A stretch of DNA of 64,000 bases from Bowmanella denitrificans (GTDB taxonomy: Bacteria > Pseudomonadota > Gammaproteobacteria > Enterobacterales > Alteromonadaceae). The stretch's first letter is position 1. Every line of letters begins with the position of its first letter. The notes beneath the pieces were generated by a model that saw only the letters and a list, made by a program, of their open reading frames with translations, had not been told where the DNA came from and searched no databases. A program made the translations under genes and the position numbers. This document shows, in pieces, positions 16,269-25,545 of the stretch. The stretch is taken from assembly GCF_002887595.1 (NCBI RefSeq), contig NZ_PEBU01000002.1, positions 124,001 to 188,000 on the forward strand, written 5' to 3'.

Positions 16269-17018
16269 ATGAAGATATTAGTGCCAGTTAAGCGCGCCAT
16301 CGACTACAACGTCAAGGTGCGGGTTAAATCTGATCAGTCAGGCGTGGATCTCGCCAACACCAAAATGGCCATTAACCCGTTCTGCGAAATCGCCGTGGAA
16401 GAGGCGGTGCGTTTGAAAGAACAAGGCGTGGCGCAGGAAGTGGTCGTGGTGTCCATCGGTGACAAGGCCTGTCAGGAACAGATTCGCACTGCTTTGGCGT
16501 TGGGGGCCGACCGTGGCATCCATATTGAAACCGATTTGGCGCTGGAATCATTGCAGATCGCCAAGCTTTTGCAAAAGGTGGTGGACGAAGAGCAGCCACA
16601 GCTGGTTATTCTGGGCAAGCAGAGTATTGATTCAGACAACAATCAGACCGGTCAGATGCTGGCGGCGTTGTGTGGTATGGGGCAGGGCACTTTTGCCTCT
16701 AAGGTGGAAATTGACGGCGACAAAGTCAAGGTGACCCGTGAAGTAGACGGTGGTTTGCAAACGGTTGCGCTGGCATTGCCAGCGGTGGTCACCACCGACC
16801 TGCGTCTTAACGAACCTCGCTATGCTTCGCTGCCTAATATTATGAAAGCCAAACGCAAGCCGCTGGATGTTAAAGCTGCTGCTGACTTTGGATTGAATTT
16901 AGCGTCCAAGGTGAAAGTGCTGAAAGTGCAGGCACCAGCCCAGCGTCAGGGTGGTGTAAAGGTGGCCGATGTGGCTGAATTGGTAGCAAAACTGAAAAAC
17001 GAAGCAAAGGTGATCTGA
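16269..17018 (+). CDS. etfB: Electron transfer flavoprotein, beta subunit
   Basis: 249 residues, the normal EtfB length. Starts [18 protein letters not shown] and contains the family pattern [16 protein letters not shown] and the AMP-binding/FAD-domain region [15 protein letters not shown] with LLALCG-like follow-up. EtfB pairs with EtfA to carry electrons from acyl-CoA dehydrogenases to ETF-QO. The frame stays open upstream, but the ATG at 16269 is chosen because AAGG lies eight bases before it and homologues start there. Its stop overlaps the etfA start (TGATG), showing translational coupling. A predicted operator lies about 80 bases upstream. Confidence 0.96.
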   Translation: MKILVPVKRAIDYNVKVRVKSDQSGVDLANTKMAINPFCEIAVEEAVRLKEQGVAQEVVVVSIGDKACQEQIRTALALGADRGIHIETDLALESLQIAKLLQKVVDEEQPQLVILGKQSIDSDNNQTGQMLAALCGMGQGTFASKVEIDGDKVKVTREVDGGLQTVALALPAVVTTDLRLNEPRYASLPNIMKAKRKPLDVKAAADFGLNLASKVKVLKVQAPAQRQGGVKVADVAELVAKLKNEAKVI

Positions 17019-17944
17019 TGGCTATTCTGGTTTATGTAGAACACGATAATTCCCACCTGAAAGCCGAAAATCTTAAGTTGGTGGACGCGGCCAATAAACT
17101 GGGTAGCGAACTGCATTTGTTAGTGGCGGGACACCAATGTCAGGCCGTCGCTGAGCAAGCCGCCAGGCTCGCCGGGGTGACCAAGGTATTAGTGGCCGAT
17201 GACGCGGCGTATGAACATCAACTGGCTGAAAATATTGGCATGCTTGTTAGTGAGCTGGGCAGGAACTACAGCCATATTCTGGCCGCCGCCACCACCACAG
17301 GTAAGAACTTTATGCCCCGCGTGGCAGCGCTACTAGATGTGTCACAGATTTCCGACATTATTAAAGTGGAAGGCACGGATACCTTTGTCCGCCCCATTTA
17401 TGCTGGCAACGCCATTGCCACAGTGCAAAGTGAAGACACCATCAAAGTGATAACAGTGCGCACCAGTGCCTTTGATGCGGTGCAGGAAAGCGGTAGTGCC
17501 GCTGTCGAAGCCATTAGCCTGGTTAAAGAAAATAGTCTGAGTCAGTTTGTCAGCGCAGAACTGACAGAGTCAGAGCGTCCTGAGCTAACCGCAGCACGGG
17601 TGGTGATTTCCGGTGGTCGCGGTATGCAAAACGGCGATAATTTTAAGTTGCTGGAAGGTATAGCCGACAAACTGGGTGCGGCAATTGGCGCATCCCGTGC
17701 AGCGGTGGATGCCGGCTTTGTACCGAATGATATGCAGGTCGGGCAAACCGGTAAAATTGTTGCCCCAGAGCTGTATATTGCGGTGGGCATTTCCGGTGCT
17801 ATTCAACACCTGGCAGGCATGAAGGACTCCAAGGTGATTGTGGCGATCAATAAAGATGAGGAGGCGCCCATCTTCCAGATTGCCGATTACGGCCTGGTAG
17901 GGGATTTGTTTCAGGTCCTGCCGGAACTGGAAGCCAGCCTCTGA
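17018..17944 (+). CDS. etfA: Electron transfer flavoprotein, alpha subunit
   Basis: 308 residues. The C-terminal FAD-binding domain is clear: [37 protein letters not shown] and the [11 protein letters not shown] motif, followed by [17 protein letters not shown]. EtfA binds FAD and forms the ETF heterodimer with EtfB. It overlaps etfB by one base and is followed at once by a rho-independent terminator, so etfBA is a two-gene operon. It serves the acyl-CoA dehydrogenase of the valine operon at 21569-22726 among others. Confidence 0.96.
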   Translation: MAILVYVEHDNSHLKAENLKLVDAANKLGSELHLLVAGHQCQAVAEQAARLAGVTKVLVADDAAYEHQLAENIGMLVSELGRNYSHILAAATTTGKNFMPRVAALLDVSQISDIIKVEGTDTFVRPIYAGNAIATVQSEDTIKVITVRTSAFDAVQESGSAAVEAISLVKENSLSQFVSAELTESERPELTAARVVISGGRGMQNGDNFKLLEGIADKLGAAIGASRAAVDAGFVPNDMQVGQTGKIVAPELYIAVGISGAIQHLAGMKDSKVIVAINKDEEAPIFQIADYGLVGDLFQVLPELEASL

Positions 17945-17949
17945 GCAAT

Positions 17950-17980
17950 TAAATAAGCCGCGAATGCGGCTTATTTTTTA
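17950..17980 (+). terminator. Rho-independent terminator of etfBA
   Basis: AATAAGCCGC GAAT GCGGCTTATT followed by TTTT. The AT outer arms make it usable also for the convergent REC-TPR gene ending at 17986. Confidence 0.85.
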
Positions 17981-17985
17981 CGTTA

Positions 17986-19641
17986 TCAAGATTCGGACGG
18001 TGTCGCTGGTGGATCAGGTGGTAGGGCTTTCAGCCAGTGGCGTTTGGCCATCTTATCGCTGATGTCGTGCAGACGTTGTGCATTGGCTTTAGATAGCGAC
18101 TGGCTGGATAATTCATTGTGCAACACTTCACTGGATGCACGCTTGTGCTCTCTGGTGCCAGCTTCCACCATGCATTGCAGCAGGTTAATGCTAAAAGCGG
18201 CTTCTTCGGGAAACAGTAAGTATGCCTGGTAGAAGTCGTCAATGGCATCAGCAAATAGTTGTTTTTGATAGAATTCCAGACCTTGTTTATTGAACGCCAG
18301 AGCGCGTTCTTTTTTATCCCCCAGCGTTTCCTGATTTTTAACCAGCATCAGACTGCCAAGGGTTTTCTCATTTTCATCCGGCAGCTTGCCCAATTTGCGC
18401 TCCAGTTCATCCAGAAGCTCTGAGGCTTTAGCCAAATCCCCGACACCATGCCAGGCATGCACGGCATCGGACAGGGTGGGAATATCCATGTCGCCGGCTT
18501 CCAGCATGCCTTGTAACGCCAGCAGTTCCTGGGCCTTGCTTAAGTCGCCTTCCAGCACATTGGCCAGTGCCGTCATATAGTTGCGTTTAATATCTATGTC
18601 CTGACCGTGAATATTGCGACTGGCGCTGCCGATCAGAAAGCGCGCCACCTGCAGGTGTTTGGCTCGCTCAGGCGCCGGTTTACCCTCTGCCTGGGTGAGG
18701 TAGCAGCGGGCCAGATCCAGGGACAGTTCGTTAAATCGTTCACGAATATTGCGATTGGACTCACGCTTTTTCTCCAACAGTGCAATGGCATCGTCCATGC
18801 GATCCTGCACCTGGAACAGATAGGCCTTGAGCCGGGCGGCCGACAAAGACAGTTCCCCGTCTTTTATACGCTCCATATATTGCTGGGCTTTGGGGTAATC
18901 TTGTTTTTCAATGTTAATCCGGCTTAACCATTCACAGGCTTTGTCATTGGTCAGATGCGTATCCAACAGGGCTTCCAGCATGGTTTCACTCTTTTCCGTG
19001 TCACCTGCCAGGTAGGTACTTTGGATCAGGCCCCATTTGGCCCAGATGATTTTGTCTGAGGCCTGCAATATCTGGGTGTAAATTTCTCCTGCTTCTGTGT
19101 GGCGGCCCAGTTTAGTCAGCAATCTGGCTCTGAGCTTAATCATATTGGTTTTCGCCCGGGGCATTTGGTTGCCCTGCAACAGCTCATCCAGCGTGTTGAG
19201 GGCCGCATCAAATTCGTCATTGTCCATCAGCTTTGATACCGGCGACAAATAGCGGTTAAAGGCAATACAGGCGGTCAGGGTTTTTTCCAGATTGCGAATG
19301 GTATAAGGCTTTAATACCAAAGCGTCGGGGTGCACATCGACAATCTGACCGATAATCATCGGCATGCGATCTGAGGTGACAAAGACCAGGCTGGTTGAGG
19401 GTTTAATCAGCCCCTCTTTTTGCAGTTCGTTGACCACTTCCACCCCGTTTTTATGCAAGCCCAGATGAAAGTCCATCAGGATCAGGTCGAAGTGCCGCTG
19501 CTTTAGCACAGGTTTAAGTTCACGTCCGTGGCTGTAACAACCAATATCGGCATAACCCATTTCCATCAGGTGATTACGTAGGTTAAGGCGGGCAACGCCG
19601 TTGTCCTCAACAATGGCGATATTGATAAGTGGATTGGCCAA
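17986..19641 (-). CDS. Response regulator with TPR output region (REC-TPR, copy 1)
   Basis: About 551 residues. The N-terminal CheY-like receiver has the acidic pair in AIVEDN, the phospho-acceptor Asp in LILMDFHLG (Asp57 from this start), the Thr/Ser in VFVTSD and the Lys in LVLKPYT. The rest (about 130-540) is a solenoid of TPR-like helical pairs with no DNA-binding or enzyme domain, so the output is probably protein-protein interaction. I chose TTG 19641 because GGAG lies just before it; an upstream in-frame TTG at 19671 would add ten residues. A paralogue of the same design and length lies at 42758-44410; both share the pattern G..Y....Y..A...F..A near the end, followed by the motif NLLQC. 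No kinase is adjacent. Confidence 0.8.
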   Translation of the reverse strand: MANPLINIAIVEDNGVARLNLRNHLMEMGYADIGCYSHGRELKPVLKQRHFDLILMDFHLGLHKNGVEVVNELQKEGLIKPSTSLVFVTSDRMPMIIGQIVDVHPDALVLKPYTIRNLEKTLTACIAFNRYLSPVSKLMDNDEFDAALNTLDELLQGNQMPRAKTNMIKLRARLLTKLGRHTEAGEIYTQILQASDKIIWAKWGLIQSTYLAGDTEKSETMLEALLDTHLTNDKACEWLSRINIEKQDYPKAQQYMERIKDGELSLSAARLKAYLFQVQDRMDDAIALLEKKRESNRNIRERFNELSLDLARCYLTQAEGKPAPERAKHLQVARFLIGSASRNIHGQDIDIKRNYMTALANVLEGDLSKAQELLALQGMLEAGDMDIPTLSDAVHAWHGVGDLAKASELLDELERKLGKLPDENEKTLGSLMLVKNQETLGDKKERALAFNKQGLEFYQKQLFADAIDDFYQAYLLFPEEAAFSINLLQCMVEAGTREHKRASSEVLHNELSSQSLSKANAQRLHDISDKMAKRHWLKALPPDPPATPSES

Positions 19642-19830
19642 ACGGGCTCCAAAAAAGTCGATGCACTGCAATCAGCATAGCAAAGGCATCGTTTAAATCG
19701 ATAGAAAATCCATGTATATCAAATAGTAGGCAATAAAAGACAGGAATTGTCAGGCTTTGCTGGCGGCACATGACAATCTGGCTAACCTTGTACAGAGAAG
19801 TTGTCATGGCGGAGGATAAATTTTTACAAG

Positions 19831-19846
19831 TTTACGTTAACGTCAA
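19831..19846. promoter_or_regulatory. Predicted LiuR-type operator upstream of mmsA
   Basis: TTTACGTTAACGTCAA, with a perfect inner palindrome ACGTTAACGT. It shares the ACGT-TW-ACGT core and outer TT/AA bases with the site at 16173-16190 and lies about 80 bases before the mmsA start. It fits the remembered consensus for LiuR (MerR family) sites controlling branched-chain amino acid catabolic genes. Binding is inferred. Confidence 0.6.
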
Positions 19847-19927
19847 GGTAAAAACTCTGCTAAGGTAGCTCACACTTCATTAACAAGCTGTTCCAGTGGT
19901 GAACAGCCCGCAACAGATGGATGTCAT

Positions 19928-21418
19928 ATGAAACAGATACCCTTGCTAATCAATGGTGAGTTTGTTGCTTCCCAGTCGTCACAGCTTATCGATGTGACCA
20001 ATCCGGCCAACAACAGTGTTATTGCCCAGGTACCTTGTGCCACCGAGCAGGAAGTGCAGCAAGCCATCGCCTCTGCCAAGGAGGCATTTACAACCTGGCG
20101 CAACGTCGCGGTACCCGAGCGGGCCCGTCTGATGATGCGTTATCAGGCACTACTGAAACAGCACCATGATGAGATTGCCGAAATCCTCAGCCAGGAAACG
20201 GGTAAAACCTTTGATGATGCTAAGGGCGATGTCTGGCGCGGTATTGAAGTGGTGGAACAGGCCATGAATATTCCCGCCCTGCTGATGGGCGAAACCGTGG
20301 AAAATGTGGCCCGTGGTATCGACACCTATAGCTATATTCAACCCCTTGGTGTGTGCGCCGGTATTACCCCTTTTAATTTCCCGGCCATGATCCCTCTATG
20401 GATGTTCCCGCTGGCCATCGCTGCAGGTAATACCTTTGTGTTAAAACCGTCTGAACAGGACCCAATGACGCCGACCCGACTGGCAGAGCTGTTTATTGAA
20501 GCCGGTGCGCCCAAAGGGCTATTAAACATTGTGCATGGCGGTGCCAGGGAAGTGGATCAATTGCTGACCCACCCGGACATTAAAGCCGTGTCTTTTGTCG
20601 GTTCTGTGCCTGTTGGTCAGCATATTTATAAAACAGCCACAGACCATATGAAACGGGCTCAGTGTTTCGCAGGTGCCAAGAATCATTCGGTAATTATGCC
20701 GGATGCCAATAAAGCCCAGGTGCTGAACAATTTGGTAGGCGCTTCTGTAGGCGCGGCCGGACAACGCTGTATGGCTATTTCTGTGGCAGTATTTGTGGGT
20801 AAAGCCAAAGAGTGGATCCCAGAGCTGGCCGAGATGATTGGTAAGGTTAAACCTGGCCTGTGGAATGACAAAGAAGCCGGTTACGGGCCGCTAATCAGCC
20901 CCAGAGCCAAACAACGTGTGCTGTCGCTGATTGAACAGGGCAAAGCCGAGGGCGCGACCTGTCTGGTGGACGGCAGCGACTTTAGCCTGGCCGGTCATGA
21001 AGAAGGTAACTGGGTGGGACCGACGGTATTTACCAATGTCACAGAAGAGATGACCATTTACAAAGAAGAAATCTTTGGTCCTGTGCTGTGCTGTATGGAA
21101 GCCGACGAGCTGGAAGATGCCATTGCGCTGGTGAACCGCAATCCCTTTGGTAATGGCACCAGCATTTTCACGGCCTCAGGTGCGGCGGCGCGTAAATATC
21201 AGCATGAAATTGAAGTAGGGCAGGTAGGTATCAATGTGCCAATTCCTGTGCCACTGCCATTTTTCTCTTTTACCGGCTGGAAAAACTCCTTCTATGGCGA
21301 CTTGCATGCCTACGGTAAACAGGCGGTGCGTTTCTATACCGAAACCAAAACCGTCACCAGTCGCTGGTTTGAGGACGACATTCCCCATGGTCCGAATATG
21401 ACCATCAGTTTGCGTTGA
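19928..21418 (+). CDS. mmsA: CoA-acylating methylmalonate-semialdehyde dehydrogenase
   Basis: 496 residues of the aldehyde dehydrogenase superfamily. The family-specific catalytic region [17 protein letters not shown] (Cys281), the NAD-binding FVGSVPVGQ motif, and the C-terminal [15 protein letters not shown] with [11 protein letters not shown] segments match MmsA. It converts methylmalonate semialdehyde with CoA and NAD+ to propionyl-CoA and CO2, the last step of valine catabolism. It is the first gene of the valine cluster, with a predicted operator upstream. The ATG at 19928 is preceded by GATGGATG. About 150 bases with two hairpins separate it from the acyl-CoA dehydrogenase gene. Confidence 0.95.
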   Translation: MKQIPLLINGEFVASQSSQLIDVTNPANNSVIAQVPCATEQEVQQAIASAKEAFTTWRNVAVPERARLMMRYQALLKQHHDEIAEILSQETGKTFDDAKGDVWRGIEVVEQAMNIPALLMGETVENVARGIDTYSYIQPLGVCAGITPFNFPAMIPLWMFPLAIAAGNTFVLKPSEQDPMTPTRLAELFIEAGAPKGLLNIVHGGAREVDQLLTHPDIKAVSFVGSVPVGQHIYKTATDHMKRAQCFAGAKNHSVIMPDANKAQVLNNLVGASVGAAGQRCMAISVAVFVGKAKEWIPELAEMIGKVKPGLWNDKEAGYGPLISPRAKQRVLSLIEQGKAEGATCLVDGSDFSLAGHEEGNWVGPTVFTNVTEEMTIYKEEIFGPVLCCMEADELEDAIALVNRNPFGNGTSIFTASGAAARKYQHEIEVGQVGINVPIPVPLPFFSFTGWKNSFYGDLHAYGKQAVRFYTETKTVTSRWFEDDIPHGPNMTISLR

Positions 21419-21448
21419 TAACCTAAACCACTTTGGCACTGTGTGCAG

Positions 21449-21537
21449 CGCGTCGTTAATCCAATGGATTAGCGACGCGGTCGTTTGATGTGTCTCAGTG
21501 CTTGTTTAACTAAATTTCGTTGGACGGACAGCGTCCA
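21449..21537 (+). repeat. Two hairpins between mmsA and the acyl-CoA dehydrogenase gene
   Basis: Hairpin 1 (21449-21479) has a stem of about 14 base pairs with a 3-base loop (arms GCGTCGTTAATCC and GGATTAGCGACGC, one T:G pair). Hairpin 2 (21521-21537) pairs TGGACG with CGTCCA. Neither ends in a T run, so they are not classical terminators; transcript stabilisation or attenuation within the operon is possible. Confidence 0.45.
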
Positions 21538-21568
21538 TCATCAAACATGAACATCAGAGGTCACCAAG

Positions 21569-22726
21569 GTGAATTTTAATCTTACCGATGATCAATCCGC
21601 ATTTGCTGAAACCGCCCGTCAGTTTGCCGAGCAGGAGCTGGCGCCTAACGCCGCGACCTGGGACAAAGAGCACTTTTTCCCTAAAGCGGTGATCCAAAAG
21701 GCCGGAGAGCTGGGTTTTTGTGGTTTATACACCCCAGAGGACGCCGGTGGTCTTGGGTTAAGTCGACTGGATTCTTCCATCATTTTTGAACAGCTAGCCA
21801 TGGGCTGCACCGCCACAACGGCGATGATGACTATTCACAATATGGCCGGTTGGATGATTGCTAAGTGGGGCACCGAAACGATTAAGTCCCAGTGGTGTGA
21901 ACAGCTGGTGACGGGCCAGAAACTGGCGTCTTATTGTCTGACCGAGCCGGGCTCGGGCTCGGATGCGGCATCACTGCGTACCAGTGCCAAACAAGACGGC
22001 GATCATTATGTGGTGAACGGCTCGAAGATGTTTATCTCAGGCGCCGGTGAAACAGACGTACTGGTGGTAATGGTGCGTACCGGCGAACAAGGACCTAAGG
22101 GCATATCGGCGCTGGTGATCCCGGCAGATGCCGAAGGCATTATCTATGGCAAGGCCGAAGAAAAAATGGGCTGGAATGCGCAGCCAACCCGGTTGGTGAC
22201 TTTTGAAAATGTCAAAGTGCCGCTGGACAATCTGTTGGGCGCTGAGGGCGAAGGCTTTAAATTTGCCATGCAAGGCCTGGATGGCGGCCGCATTAATATC
22301 GCCACCTGTTCTATTGGTACCGCTCAGCAGGCCCTGAATACGGCCCGTGATTATATGCTTGAGCGCCAGCAGTTCGGTAAACCGCTGGCGGCTTTTCAGG
22401 CCCTGCAGTTTAAGCTGGCCGATATGAACACCGAACTGGTGGCAGCCAGGCAAATGGTGCGTCTGGCGGCATTTAAGCTGGACAATAACGACCCGGAAAA
22501 AACCGCTTACTGCGCCATGGCGAAACGTTTTGCCACCGATGTAGGCTTTAAAGTGTGTGACGACGCCCTGCAGATTCACGGCGGCTATGGCTATATTCGT
22601 GAATATCCATTGGAGCGGCATGTTCGCGATGTTCGGGTGCATCAGATTTTAGAAGGCACCAATGAGATTATGCGCTTGATTGTCGCCAGGCGGTTACTGG
22701 CGGAAGGTGCCACAGAGATCCTGTAG
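21569..22726 (+). CDS. Acyl-CoA dehydrogenase, probable isobutyryl-CoA dehydrogenase
   Basis: 385 residues. All acyl-CoA dehydrogenase signatures are present: YCLTEPGSGSDAASL, the KMFISGAGETD strand, the FGKPLAAFQALQFKLADM helix, QIHGGYGYIREYPLERHVRD, and the catalytic-region RVHQILEGTNEIMRLI. It oxidises a short acyl-CoA using FAD and hands electrons to ETF (etfBA nearby). Isobutyryl-CoA is the inferred substrate because it stands between mmsA and the HIBCH gene, as in other valine clusters. The start is a GTG at 21569 with AGAGG upstream. It ends three bases before the next gene. Confidence 0.9.
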   Translation: MNFNLTDDQSAFAETARQFAEQELAPNAATWDKEHFFPKAVIQKAGELGFCGLYTPEDAGGLGLSRLDSSIIFEQLAMGCTATTAMMTIHNMAGWMIAKWGTETIKSQWCEQLVTGQKLASYCLTEPGSGSDAASLRTSAKQDGDHYVVNGSKMFISGAGETDVLVVMVRTGEQGPKGISALVIPADAEGIIYGKAEEKMGWNAQPTRLVTFENVKVPLDNLLGAEGEGFKFAMQGLDGGRINIATCSIGTAQQALNTARDYMLERQQFGKPLAAFQALQFKLADMNTELVAARQMVRLAAFKLDNNDPEKTAYCAMAKRFATDVGFKVCDDALQIHGGYGYIREYPLERHVRDVRVHQILEGTNEIMRLIVARRLLAEGATEIL

Positions 22727-22729
22727 GAG

Positions 22730-23875
22730 ATGACTATGCAAGAGCAAAATGCCTTGGTGCTGGCCAGTGAACTGACTACCGCCAACGGAAAGAAAATCGG
22801 TCATGTCACTCTGAATAAGCCCAAGGCCCTGAACGCCCTGAATCTGTCGATGATTCGTTTGTTAATGCCACAAATGCTGGCCTGGCAGCAGGACGATGAG
22901 GTGGTGGCGGTGATCCTCGATGGTAGCGGTGATAAGGCCTTTTGTGCTGGTGGTGACGTGGTGGCCATGCATAACGCCATGGCTGAGAAGCCTGGTAAAG
23001 TCCCCGAGCTGTTAAAAGCGTTTTTCGCCGAGGAATATCGTCTGGATTATCTGCTGCATACCTTCAACAAGCCGCTGTTGGTGTGGGGTAACGGCATTGT
23101 GATGGGGGGCGGCCTGGGGCTGATGAGCGGTGCCAGCCACCGTATTGTGACGGAAAGTTCGCGTATCGCCATGCCGGAAATCAGTATTGGCCTGTATCCC
23201 GATGTGGGCGGCAGTTGGTTCTTAAATCGTATGCCGCAGGGCTGTGGCCTGTTTCTGGGACTGACAGGAGCCAGCATTAATGCAACCGATGCCCTTTACG
23301 TAAAGCTGGCCGACCATTTTATCAGCCATGAACTTAAAGACGATTTTGTTGCACAAATGCTGGCCCTGAAATGGGGCGGCACCCAGACTCTTAATCACGA
23401 GAAACTCACCAGCTTGTGTGCCCAGTTTCAGCGTGATAGCCAGAGCAAGTTGCCTAAAGGCAATATCAAAGAGCACCAAAATCTTATTGCGGACGTGACA
23501 AGTCACGCCAGTTTGCCGCAAGTGGTTAGCGCAATTCAGGCCCTGGAGCCGATGCAGGATAACTGGCTGGCCCGCGCCGTACAGACGCTTAATGGCGGCT
23601 CTGCCATCAGCGCCCATCTGGTCTGGCAGCAGCTTGCTCGTGGCCGTAAGTTGAGTCTGGAAGATTGCTTTCGAATGGAGCTGAATATGTCCTGTCGCTG
23701 CGGCGAATTGGGTGAGTTTCAGGAAGGGGTCCGGGCCCTTTTGATTGATAAGGACAATCAGCCAAAATGGCGTTATGAAAGTGTGAGTGATGTGCCACAG
23801 GCTCTGATTGAACATTTTTTCTCGCCGCTGTGGAGCGCCACAGAACATCCGCTTGTTGAACTGGGTAAGGAATAA
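22730..23875 (+). CDS. 3-hydroxyisobutyryl-CoA hydrolase (crotonase superfamily)
   Basis: 381 residues, longer than an ordinary enoyl-CoA hydratase (about 260) and right for HIBCH. Motifs: NKPKALNALNLSMI, FCAGGDVVAMH (oxyanion hole), GIVMGGGLGLM, and the HIBCH-typical MPEISIGLYPDVGGSWFL segment containing the catalytic Glu and Asp. It hydrolyses 3-hydroxyisobutyryl-CoA to free 3-hydroxyisobutyrate for MmsB. The gene starts ATG-ACT-ATG with AGGAGATG upstream, so the second ATG (22736) is possible. No separate hydratase gene lies in the cluster, which makes this gene's exact activity worth checking. Confidence 0.9.
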   Translation: MTMQEQNALVLASELTTANGKKIGHVTLNKPKALNALNLSMIRLLMPQMLAWQQDDEVVAVILDGSGDKAFCAGGDVVAMHNAMAEKPGKVPELLKAFFAEEYRLDYLLHTFNKPLLVWGNGIVMGGGLGLMSGASHRIVTESSRIAMPEISIGLYPDVGGSWFLNRMPQGCGLFLGLTGASINATDALYVKLADHFISHELKDDFVAQMLALKWGGTQTLNHEKLTSLCAQFQRDSQSKLPKGNIKEHQNLIADVTSHASLPQVVSAIQALEPMQDNWLARAVQTLNGGSAISAHLVWQQLARGRKLSLEDCFRMELNMSCRCGELGEFQEGVRALLIDKDNQPKWRYESVSDVPQALIEHFFSPLWSATEHPLVELGKE

Positions 23876-23884
23876 GGAGCGACT

Positions 23885-24775
23885 ATGCGTATTGCATTTA
23901 TCGGACTGGGAAATATGGGTGGCCCAATGGCCGCCAATCTGATTAAGGCTGGCTTTGGTGTGCGGGTGTTTGACCTGATGCCGGAGCATGTTAAAGCCCT
24001 GACCGAAAAAGGTGCCGAAGCGGCAGGCTCAGCAGTGGAAGCGGCCAGTGGCGCCGATGTTGTGGTGTCCATGTTACCGGCAGGTAAGCATGTGCGTCAT
24101 CTGTATCTTGGCGAGGATGGCCTGGTTGAACATCTGAAGTTCGGTGCACTGGTTATTGATTCGTCCACCATTGATGCACAAAGTGCCAGGGCAGTGGCCA
24201 CCGGATTGGCAGACAAAGGGATTGAATTTGTCGATGCGCCGGTGTCCGGTGGGGTGGCCGGTGCACAAGCCGGCACGCTGACCTTTATTGTGGGGGGCAG
24301 CCCGGCCCAATTTGCCAAGGCCAAACCCGTGCTTGAAGCCATGGGTAAAAATATCTTTCATGCCGGTGAACATGGCGCCGGGCAGATTGCCAAAATTTGC
24401 AACAACATGCTGTTGTCGGTATTGATGGTGGGAACCAGTGAGGCCCTTAAGCTGGGGCTCGACAATGGCCTGGATGCCAGTGTGCTATCGGATATCATGC
24501 TGCAAAGTTCGGGCTGTAACTGGACGCTGCAAAAATACAATCCCTGTCCCGGTGTGATGGACAATGTGCCAAGCAGCAATGGCTACCAGGGTGGCTTTAT
24601 GGTGGATTTAATGCGTAAGGATCTTGGCCTGGCCATGGATACTGCCCTGCAAAGCCATTCCACTACGCCCATGGGCGCGCTGGCGCAAAGCCTGTATGCC
24701 ATGCACAGTTTGCATGGCAACGGCACAAAAGATTTTTCCAGTATTTTTGCCATGTTTGGCCAACAAGATAAGTGA
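23885..24775 (+). CDS. mmsB: 3-hydroxyisobutyrate dehydrogenase
   Basis: 296 residues of the beta-hydroxyacid dehydrogenase family. N-terminal NAD-binding motif MRIAFIGLGNMGGPMA, substrate-binding DAPVSGGVAGAQAGTL, catalytic Lys in GAGQIAKICNNMLL, and the C-terminal FMVDLMRKDLGLAMD. It oxidises 3-hydroxyisobutyrate to methylmalonate semialdehyde, the substrate of MmsA. A GGAG ribosome binding site precedes the ATG, nine bases after the HIBCH stop. Its end is overlapped or closely followed by the SDR gene. Confidence 0.95.
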   Translation: MRIAFIGLGNMGGPMAANLIKAGFGVRVFDLMPEHVKALTEKGAEAAGSAVEAASGADVVVSMLPAGKHVRHLYLGEDGLVEHLKFGALVIDSSTIDAQSARAVATGLADKGIEFVDAPVSGGVAGAQAGTLTFIVGGSPAQFAKAKPVLEAMGKNIFHAGEHGAGQIAKICNNMLLSVLMVGTSEALKLGLDNGLDASVLSDIMLQSSGCNWTLQKYNPCPGVMDNVPSSNGYQGGFMVDLMRKDLGLAMDTALQSHSTTPMGALAQSLYAMHSLHGNGTKDFSSIFAMFGQQDK

Positions 24776-24783
24776 GTGAATGT

Positions 24784-25545
24784 ATGCAGTTGCAAGATCA
24801 AGTTATTGCCATCACCGGTGCTGCACAAGGACTGGGTCTGGCTATGGCAGAGTTTCTGGCGGCCAGGGGCGCTAAAATCGCATTATTGGATATGCAGGCC
24901 GATGCGGTCAATCAGGCCGTGGACAAATTGACTCAGGCGGGCTTTAACGCCAAAGGCTTTGTGCTCAATGTGACCGATGAACAGCAGGTAGAGCAGACCT
25001 TCGCCGACATTGCTGCGCAGTTTGGCCGTCTGAATGGTCTGATAAACAGCGCCGGTATTATGCGTGATGGCATGTTGCTGAAGGTAAAAGACGGGCAGCT
25101 GGTGGACAAAATGTCATTGAGTCAGTTTCAGTCGGTGCTTGACGTTAATCTGACCGGCACCTTCTTATGTGGTCGTGAAGCCGCAGCACAGATGATTAAC
25201 ACCAACAGCCAGGGTGTGATTATTAATATTTCCTCAGTATCCCGAGCTGGCAATGCTGGTCAGAGTAACTATTCGGCGTCTAAAGCCGGGGTAGCGGCCA
25301 TGACGGTAACCTGGGCAAAAGAGCTGGCACGATTTGGTATTCGTACCGGCTGTATTGCCCCTGGCTTGGTGGAAACTGCCATGGCGGCACAAATGCGCCC
25401 GGAAATGCGTGAACGTTTTCTTAGCACCGTGCCGTTGCGCCGTTTGGCCGATCCGCAGGAAGTGGCCCATGCCGCAGGCTTTATCTTTGAAAATGACTAC
25501 TTTACCGGACGGGTGCTGGAGCTGGATGGTGGCACTCGGGTGTAA
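24784..25545 (+). CDS. SDR family NAD(P)-dependent oxidoreductase
   Basis: 253 residues, classical short-chain dehydrogenase. Cofactor motif TGAAQGLG, NSAG motif, catalytic Ser in INISSVSRAG and YSASK (Tyr/Lys), and the C-terminal VLELDGGTRV. Closest in type to FabG/3-oxoacyl reductases. It is the last gene of the valine cluster; the same position is taken by an SDR in Shewanella-type clusters, but its substrate is not established. ATG 24784 gives the family-typical start MQLQDQVIAITG; a GTG at 24772 overlapping the mmsB stop (GTGA) would add four residues and couple translation. Confidence 0.88.
   Translation: MQLQDQVIAITGAAQGLGLAMAEFLAARGAKIALLDMQADAVNQAVDKLTQAGFNAKGFVLNVTDEQQVEQTFADIAAQFGRLNGLINSAGIMRDGMLLKVKDGQLVDKMSLSQFQSVLDVNLTGTFLCGREAAAQMINTNSQGVIINISSVSRAGNAGQSNYSASKAGVAAMTVTWAKELARFGIRTGCIAPGLVETAMAAQMRPEMRERFLSTVPLRRLADPQEVAHAAGFIFENDYFTGRVLELDGGTRV

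Noticed and set aside
22037-22642. Long open frame antisense to the acyl-CoA dehydrogenase gene (201 codons)
   Set aside because: It mirrors the codon pattern of a certain gene, has no ribosome binding site and its protein (His/Gln/Gly rich) matches no family pattern.
23222-23989. Open frame of 255 codons antisense to HIBCH and the start of mmsB
   Set aside because: Overlaps two confidently identified genes and has low-complexity His/Gln composition typical of antisense shadow.
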